DNA of 64,000 bases. Source: Streptomyces brasiliensis (GTDB taxonomy: Bacteria > Actinomycetota > Actinomycetes > Streptomycetales > Streptomycetaceae). The notes below the pieces were generated by a model that saw only the letters and a program-made list of their open reading frames with translations, did no database searches and was not told the origin of the DNA. Below, piece by piece: positions 42,170 through 52,755 of the stretch; the first letter of the stretch is position 1, and each line of letters opens with the position of its first letter. Location of the stretch: positions 496,001 through 560,000 of the forward strand of contig NZ_BMQA01000001.1 in NCBI RefSeq assembly GCF_014647875.1, given 5' to 3'. The translations under genes were made by a program, and so were the position numbers.

Positions 42170-42267
42170 GTTTCGGATCCCGTCTGCCGGGTCATGCCGA
42201 TTGCGGACTGCGGGTCGTACGTGACTTGTCACGCCCACGCGGCGGAGCCGCACATCGATACGGCCCC

Positions 42268-42284
42268 GCGCCCCTTCGGGGCGC
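42268..42284 (+). terminator. Hairpin between rhaI and the aldolase gene
   Basis: A 7-bp GC stem, GCGCCCC (42268-42274) and GGGGCGC (42278-42284), closes a TTC loop; a CTCTTTTC stretch follows at 42295-42302. It may reduce read-through from rhaI to the downstream genes or protect the rhaI mRNA end. Confidence 0.55.
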
Positions 42285-42320
42285 TACCACTTCCCTCTTT
42301 TCAGTAAGGACCGAATCTTC

Positions 42321-44360
42321 ATGGCACTTCACCCCGAAGCCGACGCCCTCCTCGCCCGGTCGCATCGGCTCGGTGCTGATCCCCGTAACACCAACTACGC
42401 CGGCGGGAACGCCTCCGCGAAAGGCACCGACATCGATCCCGTCACCGGTGGTGACGTCGAGTTGATGTGGGTCAAGGGGTCCGGGGGCGACCTCGGGACG
42501 CTCACCGAGACGGGGCTCGCCGTGTTGCGGCTCGACCGGTTGCGTGCGCTGACCGGCGTGTACCCGGGTGTGGAGCGCGAGGACGAGATGGTCGCCGCGT
42601 TCGACTACTGCCTGCACGGCAAGGGCGGGGCCGCGCCCTCGATCGACACCGCCATGCACGGGCTGGTCGACGCCCCGCACGTCGATCATCTGCACCCCGA
42701 CTCCGGTATCGCGCTGGCCTGTGCGGCCGACGGGGAGAAGCTGACCGCCGAGTGCTTCGGCGACACCGTGGTGTGGGTGCCGTGGCGGCGGCCCGGGTTC
42801 CAGCTCGGGCTGGACATCGCCGCCGTCAAGGAGGCCAACCCGCAGGCCATCGGGTGCGTCCTCGGCGGGCACGGGATCACGGCCTGGGGTGACAGCTCCG
42901 AGGAGTGCGAGCGCAACTCGCTGCACATCATCCGTACCGCCGAGGCCTTCCTCGCCGAGCGGGGGAAGGCCGAGCCCTTCGGCTCCGTGATCGAGGGGTA
43001 CGAGGCACTGCCCGAGGGCGAGCGGCGGGAGCGGGCGGCCGCCCTCGCACCGTACGTCCGCGCCGTCGCCTCCCAGGACCGCGCCCAGGTCGGGCACTTC
43101 GACGACTCCGACGTCGTCCTGGACTTCCTGGCGCGGGCCGGACATCCGCGGCTCGCCGCGCTCGGCACCTCGTGCCCCGACCACTTCCTGCGGACCAAGG
43201 TACGGCCGCTCGTCCTGGACCTGCCGCCCACCGCCCCGCTCGACGAGGCGATCGCCCGGCTGAAGGAACTGCACTCCGCCTACCGGGAGGAGTACGCCGC
43301 CTACTACCGGCGGCACGCCCTGCCCGACTCCCCCGCGATGCGCGGCGCCGACCCGGCGATCGTGCTCGTGCCCGGTGTCGGCATGTTCTCCTTCGGCAAG
43401 GACAAGCAGACCGCTCGGGTGGCCGGCGAGTTCTACGTCAACGCCATCAACGTGATGCGGGGCGCGGAGGCCGTGTCGACCTACGCGCCGATCGAGGAGT
43501 CGGAGAAGTTCCGTATCGAGTACTGGGCCCTCGAGGAGGCCAAGCTCCAGCGGATGCCCGAGCCGAAGGCGCTGGCGACCCGGGTGGCGCTGGTGACCGG
43601 CGCGGGCAGCGGGATCGGGAAGGCGATCGCCCACCGGCTGGTGGCCGAGGGCGCGTGCGTCGTCGTCGCCGACCTCGACACCGACAACGCCCAGGCTGTG
43701 GCGGAGGAACTGGGCGGGCCGGACAAGGCCGTCGCCGTCACCGTGGACGTGACCGACGAGGAGCAGATCGCCGCCGCGTTCAAGGCCGCCGTGCTCGCGT
43801 TCGGCGGGATCGACCTCGTCGTCAACAACGCGGGGATCTCCATCTCCAAGCCCCTGCTGGAGACGACGGCGAAGGACTGGGACCTCCAGCACGACATCAT
43901 GGCCCGCGGCTCCTTCCTCGTCTCGCGGGAGGCGGCCCGGGTGATGACCGACCAGGGGATCGGCGGGGACATCGTCTACATCGCGTCGAAGAACGCCGTG
44001 TTCGCCGGACCCAACAACATCGCCTACTCCGCGACCAAGGCCGACCAGGCTCATCAAGTGCGGCTCTTGGCAGCCGAGTTGGGCGAGCACGGCATCCGGG
44101 TCAACGGCATCAACCCGGACGGCGTGGTGCGCGGGTCCGGGATCTTCGCCGGCGGCTGGGGTGCCCAGCGCGCGGCCACCTACGGCATCGAGGAGGAGAA
44201 GCTGGGCGAGTTCTACGCGCAGCGGACCATCCTGAAGCGGGAGGTGCTGCCGGAGCACGTCGCGAACGCGGTGTTCGCGCTCACCGGCGGGGACCTCACG
44301 CACACCACGGGACTGCACATCCCCGTCGACGCGGGTGTGGCGGCCGCGTTCCTGCGATGA
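42321..44360 (+). CDS. rhaEW: Bifunctional rhamnulose-1-phosphate aldolase / lactaldehyde dehydrogenase
   Basis: A 679-residue fusion. The N-terminal part (about 1-400) is a class II aldolase/adducin-fold protein with HVDHLHPDSGIAL (metal His) that cleaves L-rhamnulose 1-phosphate to DHAP and L-lactaldehyde. The C-terminal part (about 420-679) is a short-chain dehydrogenase with TGAGSGIG (426-433) and Tyr569-x3-Lys573 (YSATK). In characterised homologues of this fusion it oxidises lactaldehyde to lactate, which fits the lutABC genes just downstream. ATG 42321 has GTAAGGACC upstream. Confidence 0.93.
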   Translation: MALHPEADALLARSHRLGADPRNTNYAGGNASAKGTDIDPVTGGDVELMWVKGSGGDLGTLTETGLAVLRLDRLRALTGVYPGVEREDEMVAAFDYCLHGKGGAAPSIDTAMHGLVDAPHVDHLHPDSGIALACAADGEKLTAECFGDTVVWVPWRRPGFQLGLDIAAVKEANPQAIGCVLGGHGITAWGDSSEECERNSLHIIRTAEAFLAERGKAEPFGSVIEGYEALPEGERRERAAALAPYVRAVASQDRAQVGHFDDSDVVLDFLARAGHPRLAALGTSCPDHFLRTKVRPLVLDLPPTAPLDEAIARLKELHSAYREEYAAYYRRHALPDSPAMRGADPAIVLVPGVGMFSFGKDKQTARVAGEFYVNAINVMRGAEAVSTYAPIEESEKFRIEYWALEEAKLQRMPEPKALATRVALVTGAGSGIGKAIAHRLVAEGACVVVADLDTDNAQAVAEELGGPDKAVAVTVDVTDEEQIAAAFKAAVLAFGGIDLVVNNAGISISKPLLETTAKDWDLQHDIMARGSFLVSREAARVMTDQGIGGDIVYIASKNAVFAGPNNIAYSATKADQAHQVRLLAAELGEHGIRVNGINPDGVVRGSGIFAGGWGAQRAATYGIEEEKLGEFYAQRTILKREVLPEHVANAVFALTGGDLTHTTGLHIPVDAGVAAAFLR

Positions 44361-45805
44361 GCGCCGAGATCAAGTCGTACGCCGCGGTCGACCTGGGCGC
44401 CTCCAGCGGGCGTGTCATGGTCGGCCGCGTCGGGCCCGACTCGCTGGAGCTGAGCGAGGCACACCGCTTTCCCAATCGGCCCGTGCGGGTCCCGGAGGGG
44501 CTGCGCTGGGACATCCTGGCGCTGTACGCGGGCGTTCTGGAGGGGTTGCGGGCCGCCGGGAAGGTCGACTCCGTCGGCATCGACAGCTGGGCGGTGGACT
44601 ACGGGCTGCTGGACGCGGACGGCGCCCTGCTCGGCAATCCGGTGCACTATCGCGACGCCCGCACGGAGGGCGTCGCGGAGAAGGTGTGGGCGAGTGTGCC
44701 GGCGGCGGAGCTGTACGCGGCGACCGGACTGCAGTACGCGCCCTTCAACACCCTGTATCAGCTCACGGCCGCCCGGTTGACCCGTCAACTCGCCCAGGCC
44801 GAGCGCCTCTTGCTCATCCCCGATCTGCTGACGCACTGGCTCACGGGCGAGCCGGGCACCGAACTCACCAACGCCTCCACCACCCAGCTCGTCGATCCCC
44901 GGACGCGTGACTGGTCGTACGACGTCGCGGCCCGGCTGGGCATCGACCTGAGCCTGTTCGCGCCGCTGCGGCAACCGGGGGACCCGGCGGGCGTGCTGCG
45001 GCCGGAGGTGCTGGAGGAGACGGGGCTGACCGGGCCCGTGCCGGTGACCGCCGTCGCCTCGCACGACACCGCCTCCGCCGTCGCCGCCGTCCCGGCCGTG
45101 GGCGAGCGGTTCGCCTACATCTGCACCGGCACCTGGTCCCTGGCAGGCCTGGAACTGGACGCGCCCGTGCTGACGGAGGAGAGCCGGGCGGCCAACTTCA
45201 CCAACGAGCTGGGCATCGACGGCACGGTCCGGTACCTGCGCAACATCATGGGGCTGTGGCTGCTCCAGGAGTGCCTGCGGGCCTGGGGCGAGCCCGACCT
45301 GGGCGGGCTGCTGCGGGACGCGGCCGAGGTACCGGCGCTGCGGTCGGTCGTGGACGCGGGGGACGCGGCGTTCCTGGCGCCGGGCCGGATGCCGGAGCGG
45401 ATCGCCGAGGCCTGCCGGGCGTCCGGGCAGCCGGTGCCCGCCTCCCCCGCCGAGACCACGCGCTGCATCCTCGACTCCCTCGCCCTCGCCCACCGCCGCG
45501 CGGTCGAGGACGCGCAGCATCTTGCGGATCACCCCGTCGACGTGGTGCACGTGGTCGGCGGCGGCACCCGCAACGCGCTGCTGTGCCAGCTCACCGCGGA
45601 TGCCTGCGGCCTGCCGGTGGTGGCGGGGCCTACGGAGGCGGCGGCACTCGGAAACGTGCTGATCCAGGCCCGCGCCCACGGCCTCGTCGGCGACCGCGCC
45701 GATCTGCGGGGCCTGCTGGCCCGTACCCAGCCGCTCACGCGGTACGAACCGCGCGGCACCACCGCGCCCTGGCGGACGGCCCAGGCACGGCTCGCCGAGC
45801 GGTGA
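44357..45805 (+). CDS. rhaB: Rhamnulokinase
   Basis: A 482-residue FGGY-family sugar kinase; ATG 44357 overlaps the aldolase stop (ATGA). It has AAVDLGASSGRVMVG at the start, DSWAVDYGLLD, ATGLQYAPFNTLYQL and TGTWSLAGLE, with the ATP site GGGTRNALLCQLTADACGLPV and GPTEAAALGNVL near the end. It phosphorylates L-rhamnulose on O1. The gene order rhaI-aldolase-kinase with no break between the last two supports one operon. Confidence 0.94.
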   Translation: MSAEIKSYAAVDLGASSGRVMVGRVGPDSLELSEAHRFPNRPVRVPEGLRWDILALYAGVLEGLRAAGKVDSVGIDSWAVDYGLLDADGALLGNPVHYRDARTEGVAEKVWASVPAAELYAATGLQYAPFNTLYQLTAARLTRQLAQAERLLLIPDLLTHWLTGEPGTELTNASTTQLVDPRTRDWSYDVAARLGIDLSLFAPLRQPGDPAGVLRPEVLEETGLTGPVPVTAVASHDTASAVAAVPAVGERFAYICTGTWSLAGLELDAPVLTEESRAANFTNELGIDGTVRYLRNIMGLWLLQECLRAWGEPDLGGLLRDAAEVPALRSVVDAGDAAFLAPGRMPERIAEACRASGQPVPASPAETTRCILDSLALAHRRAVEDAQHLADHPVDVVHVVGGGTRNALLCQLTADACGLPVVAGPTEAAALGNVLIQARAHGLVGDRADLRGLLARTQPLTRYEPRGTTAPWRTAQARLAER

Positions 45806-45877
45806 GCCGGGGGCTCCCCCACGGGATTGCACCCCAGTACCCTGCACTCATCCGATGATCGACGACAAGGAGCCGCG

Positions 45878-46633
45878 ATGCGTGTCGCCCTGTTCCTGAC
45901 CTGCGTCAACGACACGCTCTATCCGGACACCGGCCGAGCCGTGGTGAAACTGCTGACCAGACTGGGCGTCGAGGTCGACTTCCCGATGGCCCAGACGTGC
46001 TGCGGACAGGCGCACTACAACACCGGATACCGGCATGAGGCGGAGCCGCTGGCCCGGCATTTCTCCGATGTCTTCGGGGAGTACGAGGCGATCGTGACGC
46101 CGTCCGGCTCGTGCGGGGCGATGGTGCGGGAGCTGTATCCGCGGATGGGCGATCGAGCCCGGGCCGAGGGGCGCGGGGACACCCTCGCGGCAACGCTGGC
46201 GCCGGTGGTGCCGAAGACGTACGAACTCACGGAGTTCCTGGTGGACGTGCTGGGGGTGACGGACGTCGGGGCGTACTACCCGCACAAGGTGACCTACCAC
46301 CCGACCTGCCACGGGCTGCGCAGCCTGGGCCTCGGCGACCGTCCCTCCCGGCTGCTGCGGGCGGTGAAGGGACTCGAACTGGTCGAGCTGCCGGGTGCCG
46401 AGGAGTGCTGCGGGTTCGGCGGGACGTTCGCGGTGAAGAACTCCGACGTCTCGGCGGCGATGGGCGCGGACAAGGTGCGCAATGCCGAGTCGACGGGCGC
46501 GGAGGTGCTGTGCGCGGCCGACAACTCCTGTCTGATGCACATCGGCGGGACGATGGCCCGGCTGCGGACCGGGATGCGGCCGGTGCACATCGCCGAGATC
46601 CTGGCGAGCACGGAGGAGGAGACGGCCGTATGA
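45878..46633 (+). CDS. lutA: L-lactate oxidation iron-sulfur protein LutA
   Basis: A 251-residue protein; ATG 45878 follows CAAGGAGCC. It has two CCG domains (MAQTCCGQAHYNTGY and AEECCGFGGTFAVKN), the cysteine-rich domain of LutA/YkgE/GlpC, which binds a non-cubane iron-sulfur cluster. It starts a three-gene lutABC operon 72 bp after rhamnulokinase and overlaps lutB by 4 bp. The complex oxidises L-lactate to pyruvate. Confidence 0.92.
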   Translation: MRVALFLTCVNDTLYPDTGRAVVKLLTRLGVEVDFPMAQTCCGQAHYNTGYRHEAEPLARHFSDVFGEYEAIVTPSGSCGAMVRELYPRMGDRARAEGRGDTLAATLAPVVPKTYELTEFLVDVLGVTDVGAYYPHKVTYHPTCHGLRSLGLGDRPSRLLRAVKGLELVELPGAEECCGFGGTFAVKNSDVSAAMGADKVRNAESTGAEVLCAADNSCLMHIGGTMARLRTGMRPVHIAEILASTEEETAV

Positions 46634-48108
46634 GCGGGACGTATCTGGGGATGCCGGCGTTTCCCGTGGCGGCGCACGAGGCGGTCGCGAACGAGACGCT
46701 GCGCGGCAATCTGCGCCACGCCACGCACACCATTCGCGCCAAGCGCGCGAAGGCCGTCGCCGAGGTCTCCGACTGGGCGGAGCTGCGGGAGGCCGGCAAG
46801 CGGATCAAGGACCACACACTGCGTCATCTCGACCGGTATCTGGAGCAGTTGGAGGCGTCGGTCACGGCCGCGGGCGGCACCGTCCACTGGGCGGCCGACG
46901 CCGACGAGGCCAACCGGATCGTCGCCGACCTGGTCAAGGAGACCGGCGAGTCGGAGGTCGTGAAGGTCAAGTCGATGGCCACGCAGGAGATCGGGCTCAA
47001 CGAGGCGCTGGAGGCGGAGGGGATCCACGCCTACGAGACCGATCTCGCCGAGCTGATCGTGCAGTTGGGCAAGGACCGGCCCTCGCACATCCTGGTGCCG
47101 GCGATCCACCGCAACCGCGGCGAGATCCGCGACATCTTCCGCTCCGAGATGGGCGAGTGGGGCCGCCCGGCGCCCGAGGGCCTGACCGACACGCCCGCCG
47201 AGCTCGCCGAGGCCGCCCGGCTGCACCTGCGGGAGAAGTTCCTGCGCGCCAAGGTCGGCATCTCCGGCGCCAACTTCATGGTCGCCGAGACCGGCACGCT
47301 CGTCGTCGTCGAGTCGGAGGGCAACGGGCGGATGTGCCTGACCCTCCCCGAGACGCTGATCTCGGTCGTCGGTATCGAGAAGATCGTGCCCACCTGGCGC
47401 GACCTGGAAGTGTTCCTCCAGACACTCCCCCGCTCCTCCACCGCCGAGCGCATGAACCCGTACACGAGCATGTGGACCGGCACCACGGACGGCGACGGGC
47501 CACAGAACTTCCACCTGGTCCTCCTGGACAACGGCCGCACCGACACCCTCGCCGACGAGGTCGGCCGGCAGGCGCTCCGCTGTATCCGCTGCTCGGCATG
47601 CCTGAACGTCTGCCCGGTGTACGAGCGGGCGGGCGGCCACGCCTACGGCTCGGTCTATCCGGGCCCCATCGGAGCCATCCTCAGCCCTCAGCTCCGGGGC
47701 ACGCAGAGCGCGATCGACGCCTCGCTGCCGTACGCCTCCTCGCTCTGCGGGGCCTGCTACGAGGTGTGCCCGGTCGCCATCGACATCCCCGAGGTGCTGG
47801 TGCACCTCAGGGAACGGGTCGCGGAGGGCGGCGAGGTCGTCCGGGAGGGCAACAAGGTCGTCCTGCAGCCCGCGAAGGGACACGCCGCCGAGCGGGCGGC
47901 CATGCGCGCGGCGCGCTGGGCGTTCACACACCCGGGTGCCCTCCGCGGCGGGCAGCGGCTCGCCTCACGTACCCGCCGGCTGCATCCGCGCTCGCTGCCG
48001 GGTCCCGGCAGGGCGTGGAGCGGGACGCGCGATCTGCCCGCCTTGCCGGCGGAGCCGTTCCGCGACTGGTGGCAGCGCACACATGGATCGAAGGGGGCCG
48101 CCAAGTGA
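46630..48108 (+). CDS. lutB: L-lactate oxidation iron-sulfur protein LutB
   Basis: A 492-residue protein; ATG 46630 overlaps the lutA stop. The N-terminal LUD domain carries VVKVKSMATQEIGLNEALE and IVPTWRDLEVFLQTLPRSST; the C-terminal part has two [4Fe-4S] motifs, CIRCSACLNVCPVY and CGACYEVCPVAIDIPEV. It is the central electron-transfer subunit of the flavin-independent lactate oxidase complex. The tail is basic and less conserved. Confidence 0.93.
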   Translation: MSGTYLGMPAFPVAAHEAVANETLRGNLRHATHTIRAKRAKAVAEVSDWAELREAGKRIKDHTLRHLDRYLEQLEASVTAAGGTVHWAADADEANRIVADLVKETGESEVVKVKSMATQEIGLNEALEAEGIHAYETDLAELIVQLGKDRPSHILVPAIHRNRGEIRDIFRSEMGEWGRPAPEGLTDTPAELAEAARLHLREKFLRAKVGISGANFMVAETGTLVVVESEGNGRMCLTLPETLISVVGIEKIVPTWRDLEVFLQTLPRSSTAERMNPYTSMWTGTTDGDGPQNFHLVLLDNGRTDTLADEVGRQALRCIRCSACLNVCPVYERAGGHAYGSVYPGPIGAILSPQLRGTQSAIDASLPYASSLCGACYEVCPVAIDIPEVLVHLRERVAEGGEVVREGNKVVLQPAKGHAAERAAMRAARWAFTHPGALRGGQRLASRTRRLHPRSLPGPGRAWSGTRDLPALPAEPFRDWWQRTHGSKGAAK

Positions 48109-48773
48109 GCAGCAGGGACCGGATCCTGGGCCGGGTGCAGCGCGCGCTCGCGGACGTACCACAGGACGACACGCCGTACGAGCAGGCGATTCCGCGCGAC
48201 TATCTACGCGAGCACGGTGCCCGGCGTGTCGCGGAGACGGTGGATCTGCTGGCCGAGAACCTCGCGGACTACCGGGCGCTCGTGCACCGCTGCGCGGCCG
48301 GTGAACTGCCCACAGTGATCGCCGGGTTGCTGGCCGACCGGAAGGCGACGTCGGTGCTGGTGCCGCCGGGTCTGGACGAGGACTGGCTGGCCGCGACGGA
48401 GGTGACGCGGGTCGCCGACCGGCCCGAGAGCACCCCGCAGGAACTCGACCGGGTCGACAGTGTGGTCACGGCCTGCGCGGTCGCCGTCGCGGAGACCGGC
48501 ACCATCGTCCTGGACGGCGGCCCGGACCAGGGCCGCCGCCGTGTCACCCTGGTCCCGGACCACCACATCTGCGTGGTCCGCGTCCCCGACCAGGTCGTCT
48601 CCTCCGTCCCCCAGGCCCTCGAACGCCTCGACCCGACCCGCGCGCTGACCTGGATCTCCGGCCCGTCGGCGACCAGCGACATCGAGCTCGACCGGGTGGA
48701 AGGGGTGCACGGCCCGCGCACACTTGAGGTGGTTCTGGTGGAAAGCGGGTCCGGGCCGGACGACCCCTGTTAG
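48105..48773 (+). CDS. lutC: L-lactate oxidation protein LutC
   Basis: A 222-residue LUD-domain protein; GTG 48105 overlaps the lutB stop (GTGA) with AAGGGGG upstream. It carries VAETGTIVLDGGPDQGRR and LVPDHHICVV, the conserved core of LutC/YkgG. It completes the three-subunit L-lactate oxidation complex. Together with rhaI, the aldolase/dehydrogenase and rhamnulokinase it lets the cell use the lactate half of rhamnose as pyruvate. The stop codon lies in a TAGCTT that may be the -10 of the following CHAT gene. Confidence 0.92.
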   Translation: MSSRDRILGRVQRALADVPQDDTPYEQAIPRDYLREHGARRVAETVDLLAENLADYRALVHRCAAGELPTVIAGLLADRKATSVLVPPGLDEDWLAATEVTRVADRPESTPQELDRVDSVVTACAVAVAETGTIVLDGGPDQGRRRVTLVPDHHICVVRVPDQVVSSVPQALERLDPTRALTWISGPSATSDIELDRVEGVHGPRTLEVVLVESGSGPDDPC

Positions 48774-48809
48774 CTTCGTCCACAAGGACGGGGGACGGCT
48801 GGGGTATGG

Positions 48810-51800
48810 ATGGACCGGACGGGCAGGCAGGGTCAACTCGCCACTCTGCGACGGGTGGTGGACGACTACGCGACGGGAGCCGACCGCTTGGCGGTGCTCA
48901 CGCCGTGGGCGCGGGCGGCGGCCGACGCCCTGCTGGACGTGGTGGAGCGCGACGATCTGGAGACGGTGACGGCGCTCGCCTGGTTCCACTGGTACCGGCA
49001 GCGGGAGACCAGCGATCCCGACGACGGGCGGGAGTGCGCGGAGATCGCCGTGCAGCTCTTCCTGGTCGCCGGGCAGGCAGCGCCCGACACCCCGATCCCC
49101 CCGGAACTGCGTGCCGTGCTCGACGCCCGGTACGCCGCCCGTTCCCTCACGCTTGACGACGCCCACCGGCTGGTGGCCGAGGCGGAGGCGGACCCCGCTC
49201 CCGGCACGCTGGACGCGGCCGTCGACCTGCTGGCGGGGGCGGAGCTGCTGGCGGGCGAGACACCCGGGGATCCGGAACGCCCCTGGTTCCGGTTCCTGTG
49301 GGGTCATCTGCTGCGCGTCCGGTTCGAACGGCGGCGGGACGGCGCGGATCTGGACCTCGCCATCACCGTGCTCCAGGCCGCGGTGGACGCCGCTCCGGGC
49401 GGACCCGAGGGATTCGGGCACTGGTACGCGGGTCTGGGACTCGCACTGCTTCTGCGTCGCCAACGCGACGGAACCGAAGCGGACTCGGACACGGCCGTGT
49501 CCGCCCTGCGCACCGCGCTCGCCCACCTGGATCCCGACGACGGCGACTGGCTCGTCACCGCCCAGAACCTCGGCGTCGCGCTGCTGCTGTCCGGCGCCCT
49601 CGACGACGCGGTGCACCAGCTGACCGAGGTCGTCGCAGCAGCCCCGCGGGGGACGGCCATCGAGGCGGAGCAGCAGGTCAACCTGGGCCATGCCCACTAC
49701 CGGCGGCACGGCACGCCGAAGGGCCGGCCGAAGGACCTGGACACGGCCGTCTCCCTCCTGAGCACCGTCCACGAGGGCGCGTGGCCGGAGCCCGCCGCCG
49801 GGCGCCTGCGCGCCGCCACCGCTCCGCTCCTCGCGGCCGCCCTCTTCGACCGCTTCCGGCGTGACGGTGAGCAGGCGGACCTCGTCGCGGCCGAGGGCAT
49901 GGTCAGGGCCGCTCTCGCCCTGCCGGAGTCCGCAGTGCGCGGGGACCGGGGGAAGTACCAACTCCTGCTCGCGGGCATACTCGTTCAGCGACAGCGGTTC
50001 TCCGGCAGCGTGGCGGACCTCGACGAGGCGATCTCCATCGTGGAGTCACTGCGCCGCCCGGCCGCGTCCGGCGGCGTACGTCCGGGCGGTGTCCTCCACA
50101 CGCTCATCGAGGCGCTCGTCGACCGGCATCTGCTGACCTCGTCGCGTTCCGACATCGACCGTGCCGTGGCGCTCGGGCGAGAGGCCGTGCGGCTGTCCGA
50201 GGTGACCGGGCGGCCCGGTGCCCGTTCACTCGACCTCCACCTGCTCGGAATGGCACTCGTCAACCGTTCGGAGGTCACCGGTTCCCGCGAGGATCTGGAC
50301 GAGGCGGTTCGCATGGCGACCGAGGCCGTCGCCCTGCTCCCCGACGGCGACGTCAACAGCCCGGTGATACACGGGACTCTGGCCCACGCGCTGCGCGCCC
50401 GCGCGCTGTACTTCTCCCATCCCGGCGACCTGGACTCCGCGGTCGCCGCGGAGCGCGGACGGGTCGTCTCCGCCTCGGCGTCCGGCGGTACCGCGACGGC
50501 CCAGGCGCAGGTGGACCTGGGAGTCACCCTCAATCACCGCTTCGAACGACTGGGAGCCCGCGCCGACATCGACGAAGCCGTGGACCTGGCTCGCGCCGCG
50601 ACGGCCCGCATGCTGCCGAGCGAGCGCCATGCGGCCCTGAACCTGGCCGGCATCGCCCTGCGCAACCGCTACATCTTCTTCGGCGACCCGGCCGACCTCG
50701 ACAGCGCGGTGGACGCCTCCACGGCTGCGGCCGAGTCCATCCCGACCGACCACTCGCAGTACGGAACGGTCCTGTCCAATCTCGGCCTCACGCAGTGGAC
50801 GCGCTACCGGCAGGCTCGCCGCAGGGCCGACATCGACGCCGCCATCGACTCGCTCAGGGCGGCCGCCGGCATGTTTCCCCCCCGGGCACCCGCGCCGCGC
50901 GGGCATCCTCGCCAACCTCTCGATGTGCCTGTCCGCGCGCTCCGACGAGACCGGCAAACTCCCCGACCTGAACGACGCGATCACCGCCGTGCACGGCGCC
51001 CTCGGTGAGGTCACCGCCGACCATCCCGACCATGCCAGGCACCTCTACCAGCTCGCGCTTCTCCAGAGCGCCCGCTCCGCGGTCGCCGGCCGCTCCGCCG
51101 CTGCCCGCGCCGCCGACCGTGCCGCCGCGGACGAGGCCCTGGGCCTGGTCGCCGACTCGGCCGGAACGCCGCCCATGCTTCGGCTGGACGCGTTCCAGTA
51201 CCGGGCGCAGCGGCAGCAGGACCCGGCCGCCGCCCTCGCCGACTACGAACGGGCTGTCGCCTGCGTGCCGTTGCTCGCCTGGCACGGTCTGAGCCGGACC
51301 GACCGGGAGCGGCTGCTGCGCGAGCTGAGCGCCTTGACTCAGAACGCCGCCGCTGCCGCGCTCGACGCCGGACGCCCCGAGCGGGCGGTGGAGCTGCTGG
51401 AACACGGCCGCACGGTGCTGTGGAACCAGGCGCTGGACCTGGCCGCGGACATGACGGCCCTGAGCCGGGCGGAGCCGGAACGCGCGGCCCGTCTCACGCG
51501 CACTCGTACGGAGCTCCAAGCGCTGGACACGGGATCCGGCACTCCGTACACACCGCACTCACAGACCGCGGACCGCAGGATGGCGCTGGCCCGCGAGTGG
51601 GACGAACTGACCGAGCGGGTCAGACAAGAGGTGCCCGGATTCCGGGACTTCCTGCTGCCACCGCGCTTCGGCGAGCTGCGCCGGGCGGCCGACCGCGGCC
51701 CCGTCGTCCTGATCAACGTCGCGGGTCGGCGCTGTGACGCCCTGGCGGTCACCCGCACCGGGGTCCGCACGGTTCCGCTCGACATCACCGGCACCGAGAT

Positions 51801-52755
51801 CACCCGGGCGGCCACCGACTACGTCTCCGATCTCGAGGCATGCGACCAGCCGGACGCCACCGAGGAGGACTACGACCGGCTGGGCCGAACCACGGAGTCG
51901 GTGCTGGCCCGGATGTGGGAGGCGGTCGCCTCGCCCGTCCTGGACGCCCTGGGTCTCAACTCGCCTCCCGGCAACGACTCCTGGCCCCGGGTGTGGTGGT
52001 GCCCCACCGGACCGCTCGCCTTCCTGCCCTTCCACGCCATGGGCCTCCACGCGCCGGGCGCACCGCCGGGAACCTGCGTCCTGGACCGCGTCGTCTCCTC
52101 GTACACACCGACGCTGCGGGCGCTGGTACGCAGCCGTGACCGGAGACCGCCCGGGTCCGGGCGGCGGAGGATGCTGATGGTCGCCATGGAACAGACTCCT
52201 GGTATGCGGTCGTTGCCGCACGCACGGGACGAACTGCGCCTGGTGCGCGCCCACTTCGCCGACGCCTGCACCGTCCGGTCGGGGCCCGAGGCGTCGCGGG
52301 CCGCGGTGCTCGGCGAGCTGGGCGGGCACAGTTGGGCGCACTTCTGCTGCCACGGCGACATGGCGCCCCGCAGCCCGTCGGACAGCGGCATCGAGCTGTA
52401 CGACGCGCGTCTGACGGTCGGGGACATCGCGGGCCTCGATCTGGAGGAGGCGGAGTTCGCGTTCCTGCCGAGCTGCCGGACGGCGGTCAGCGACTTCGGG
52501 CTCCCCGACGAGGCGATCCATATCTCGGCCGCGCTGCACTTCGCCGGCTACCGGCACGTGGTGGCGACCCTGTGGTCGGTCTACGACCGGTTCGCCACGT
52601 ACATCGCCGACCACGTGTACGCCTCGGTCGTCGCGAACGGAACGCTGGACGCCGAGCGCACGGCGCTCGCGCTGCACGAGGCCGTGCGCGAACTGCGCCG
52701 GGAGCCCGGCATGGAGCTGATCTGCTGGACGCCCTTCATCCACACCGGACCATGA
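48810..52755 (+). pseudogene. TPR-CHAT protease-like protein, split by a +1 frameshift
   Basis: ATG 48810 opens a frame that reaches 51008, but the homologous sequence continues in the +1 frame from about 50881 to TGA 52753-52755. Removing one C from the C7 run at 50877-50883 joins them into a protein of about 1,314 residues. The first 850 or so residues are TPR-like helical repeats (many DLDxAI/V segments such as ADLDLAITVLQAAV, ADLDEAISIVE, DIDEAVDLARAA). The C-terminal third is a CHAT caspase-like domain: WCPTGPLAFLPFHA, the catalytic His in HFCCHG (52351-52353) and Cys in LPSCRTA (52474-52476), ending at TLWSVYD. CHAT-TPR proteins act as proteases in some defence and cell-death systems. 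Either this gene is broken here, or the run is slippery or a sequence error. It leads a coupled operon. Confidence 0.85.
50877..50883 (+). other. C7 homopolymer at the frameshift
   Basis: TTT is followed by seven C and then GGG. With six C the TPR and CHAT parts of the gene are in one frame (F-P-P-G-H-P); with seven they are not. This is the type of site where slippage or sequencing error is common. Confidence 0.85.
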
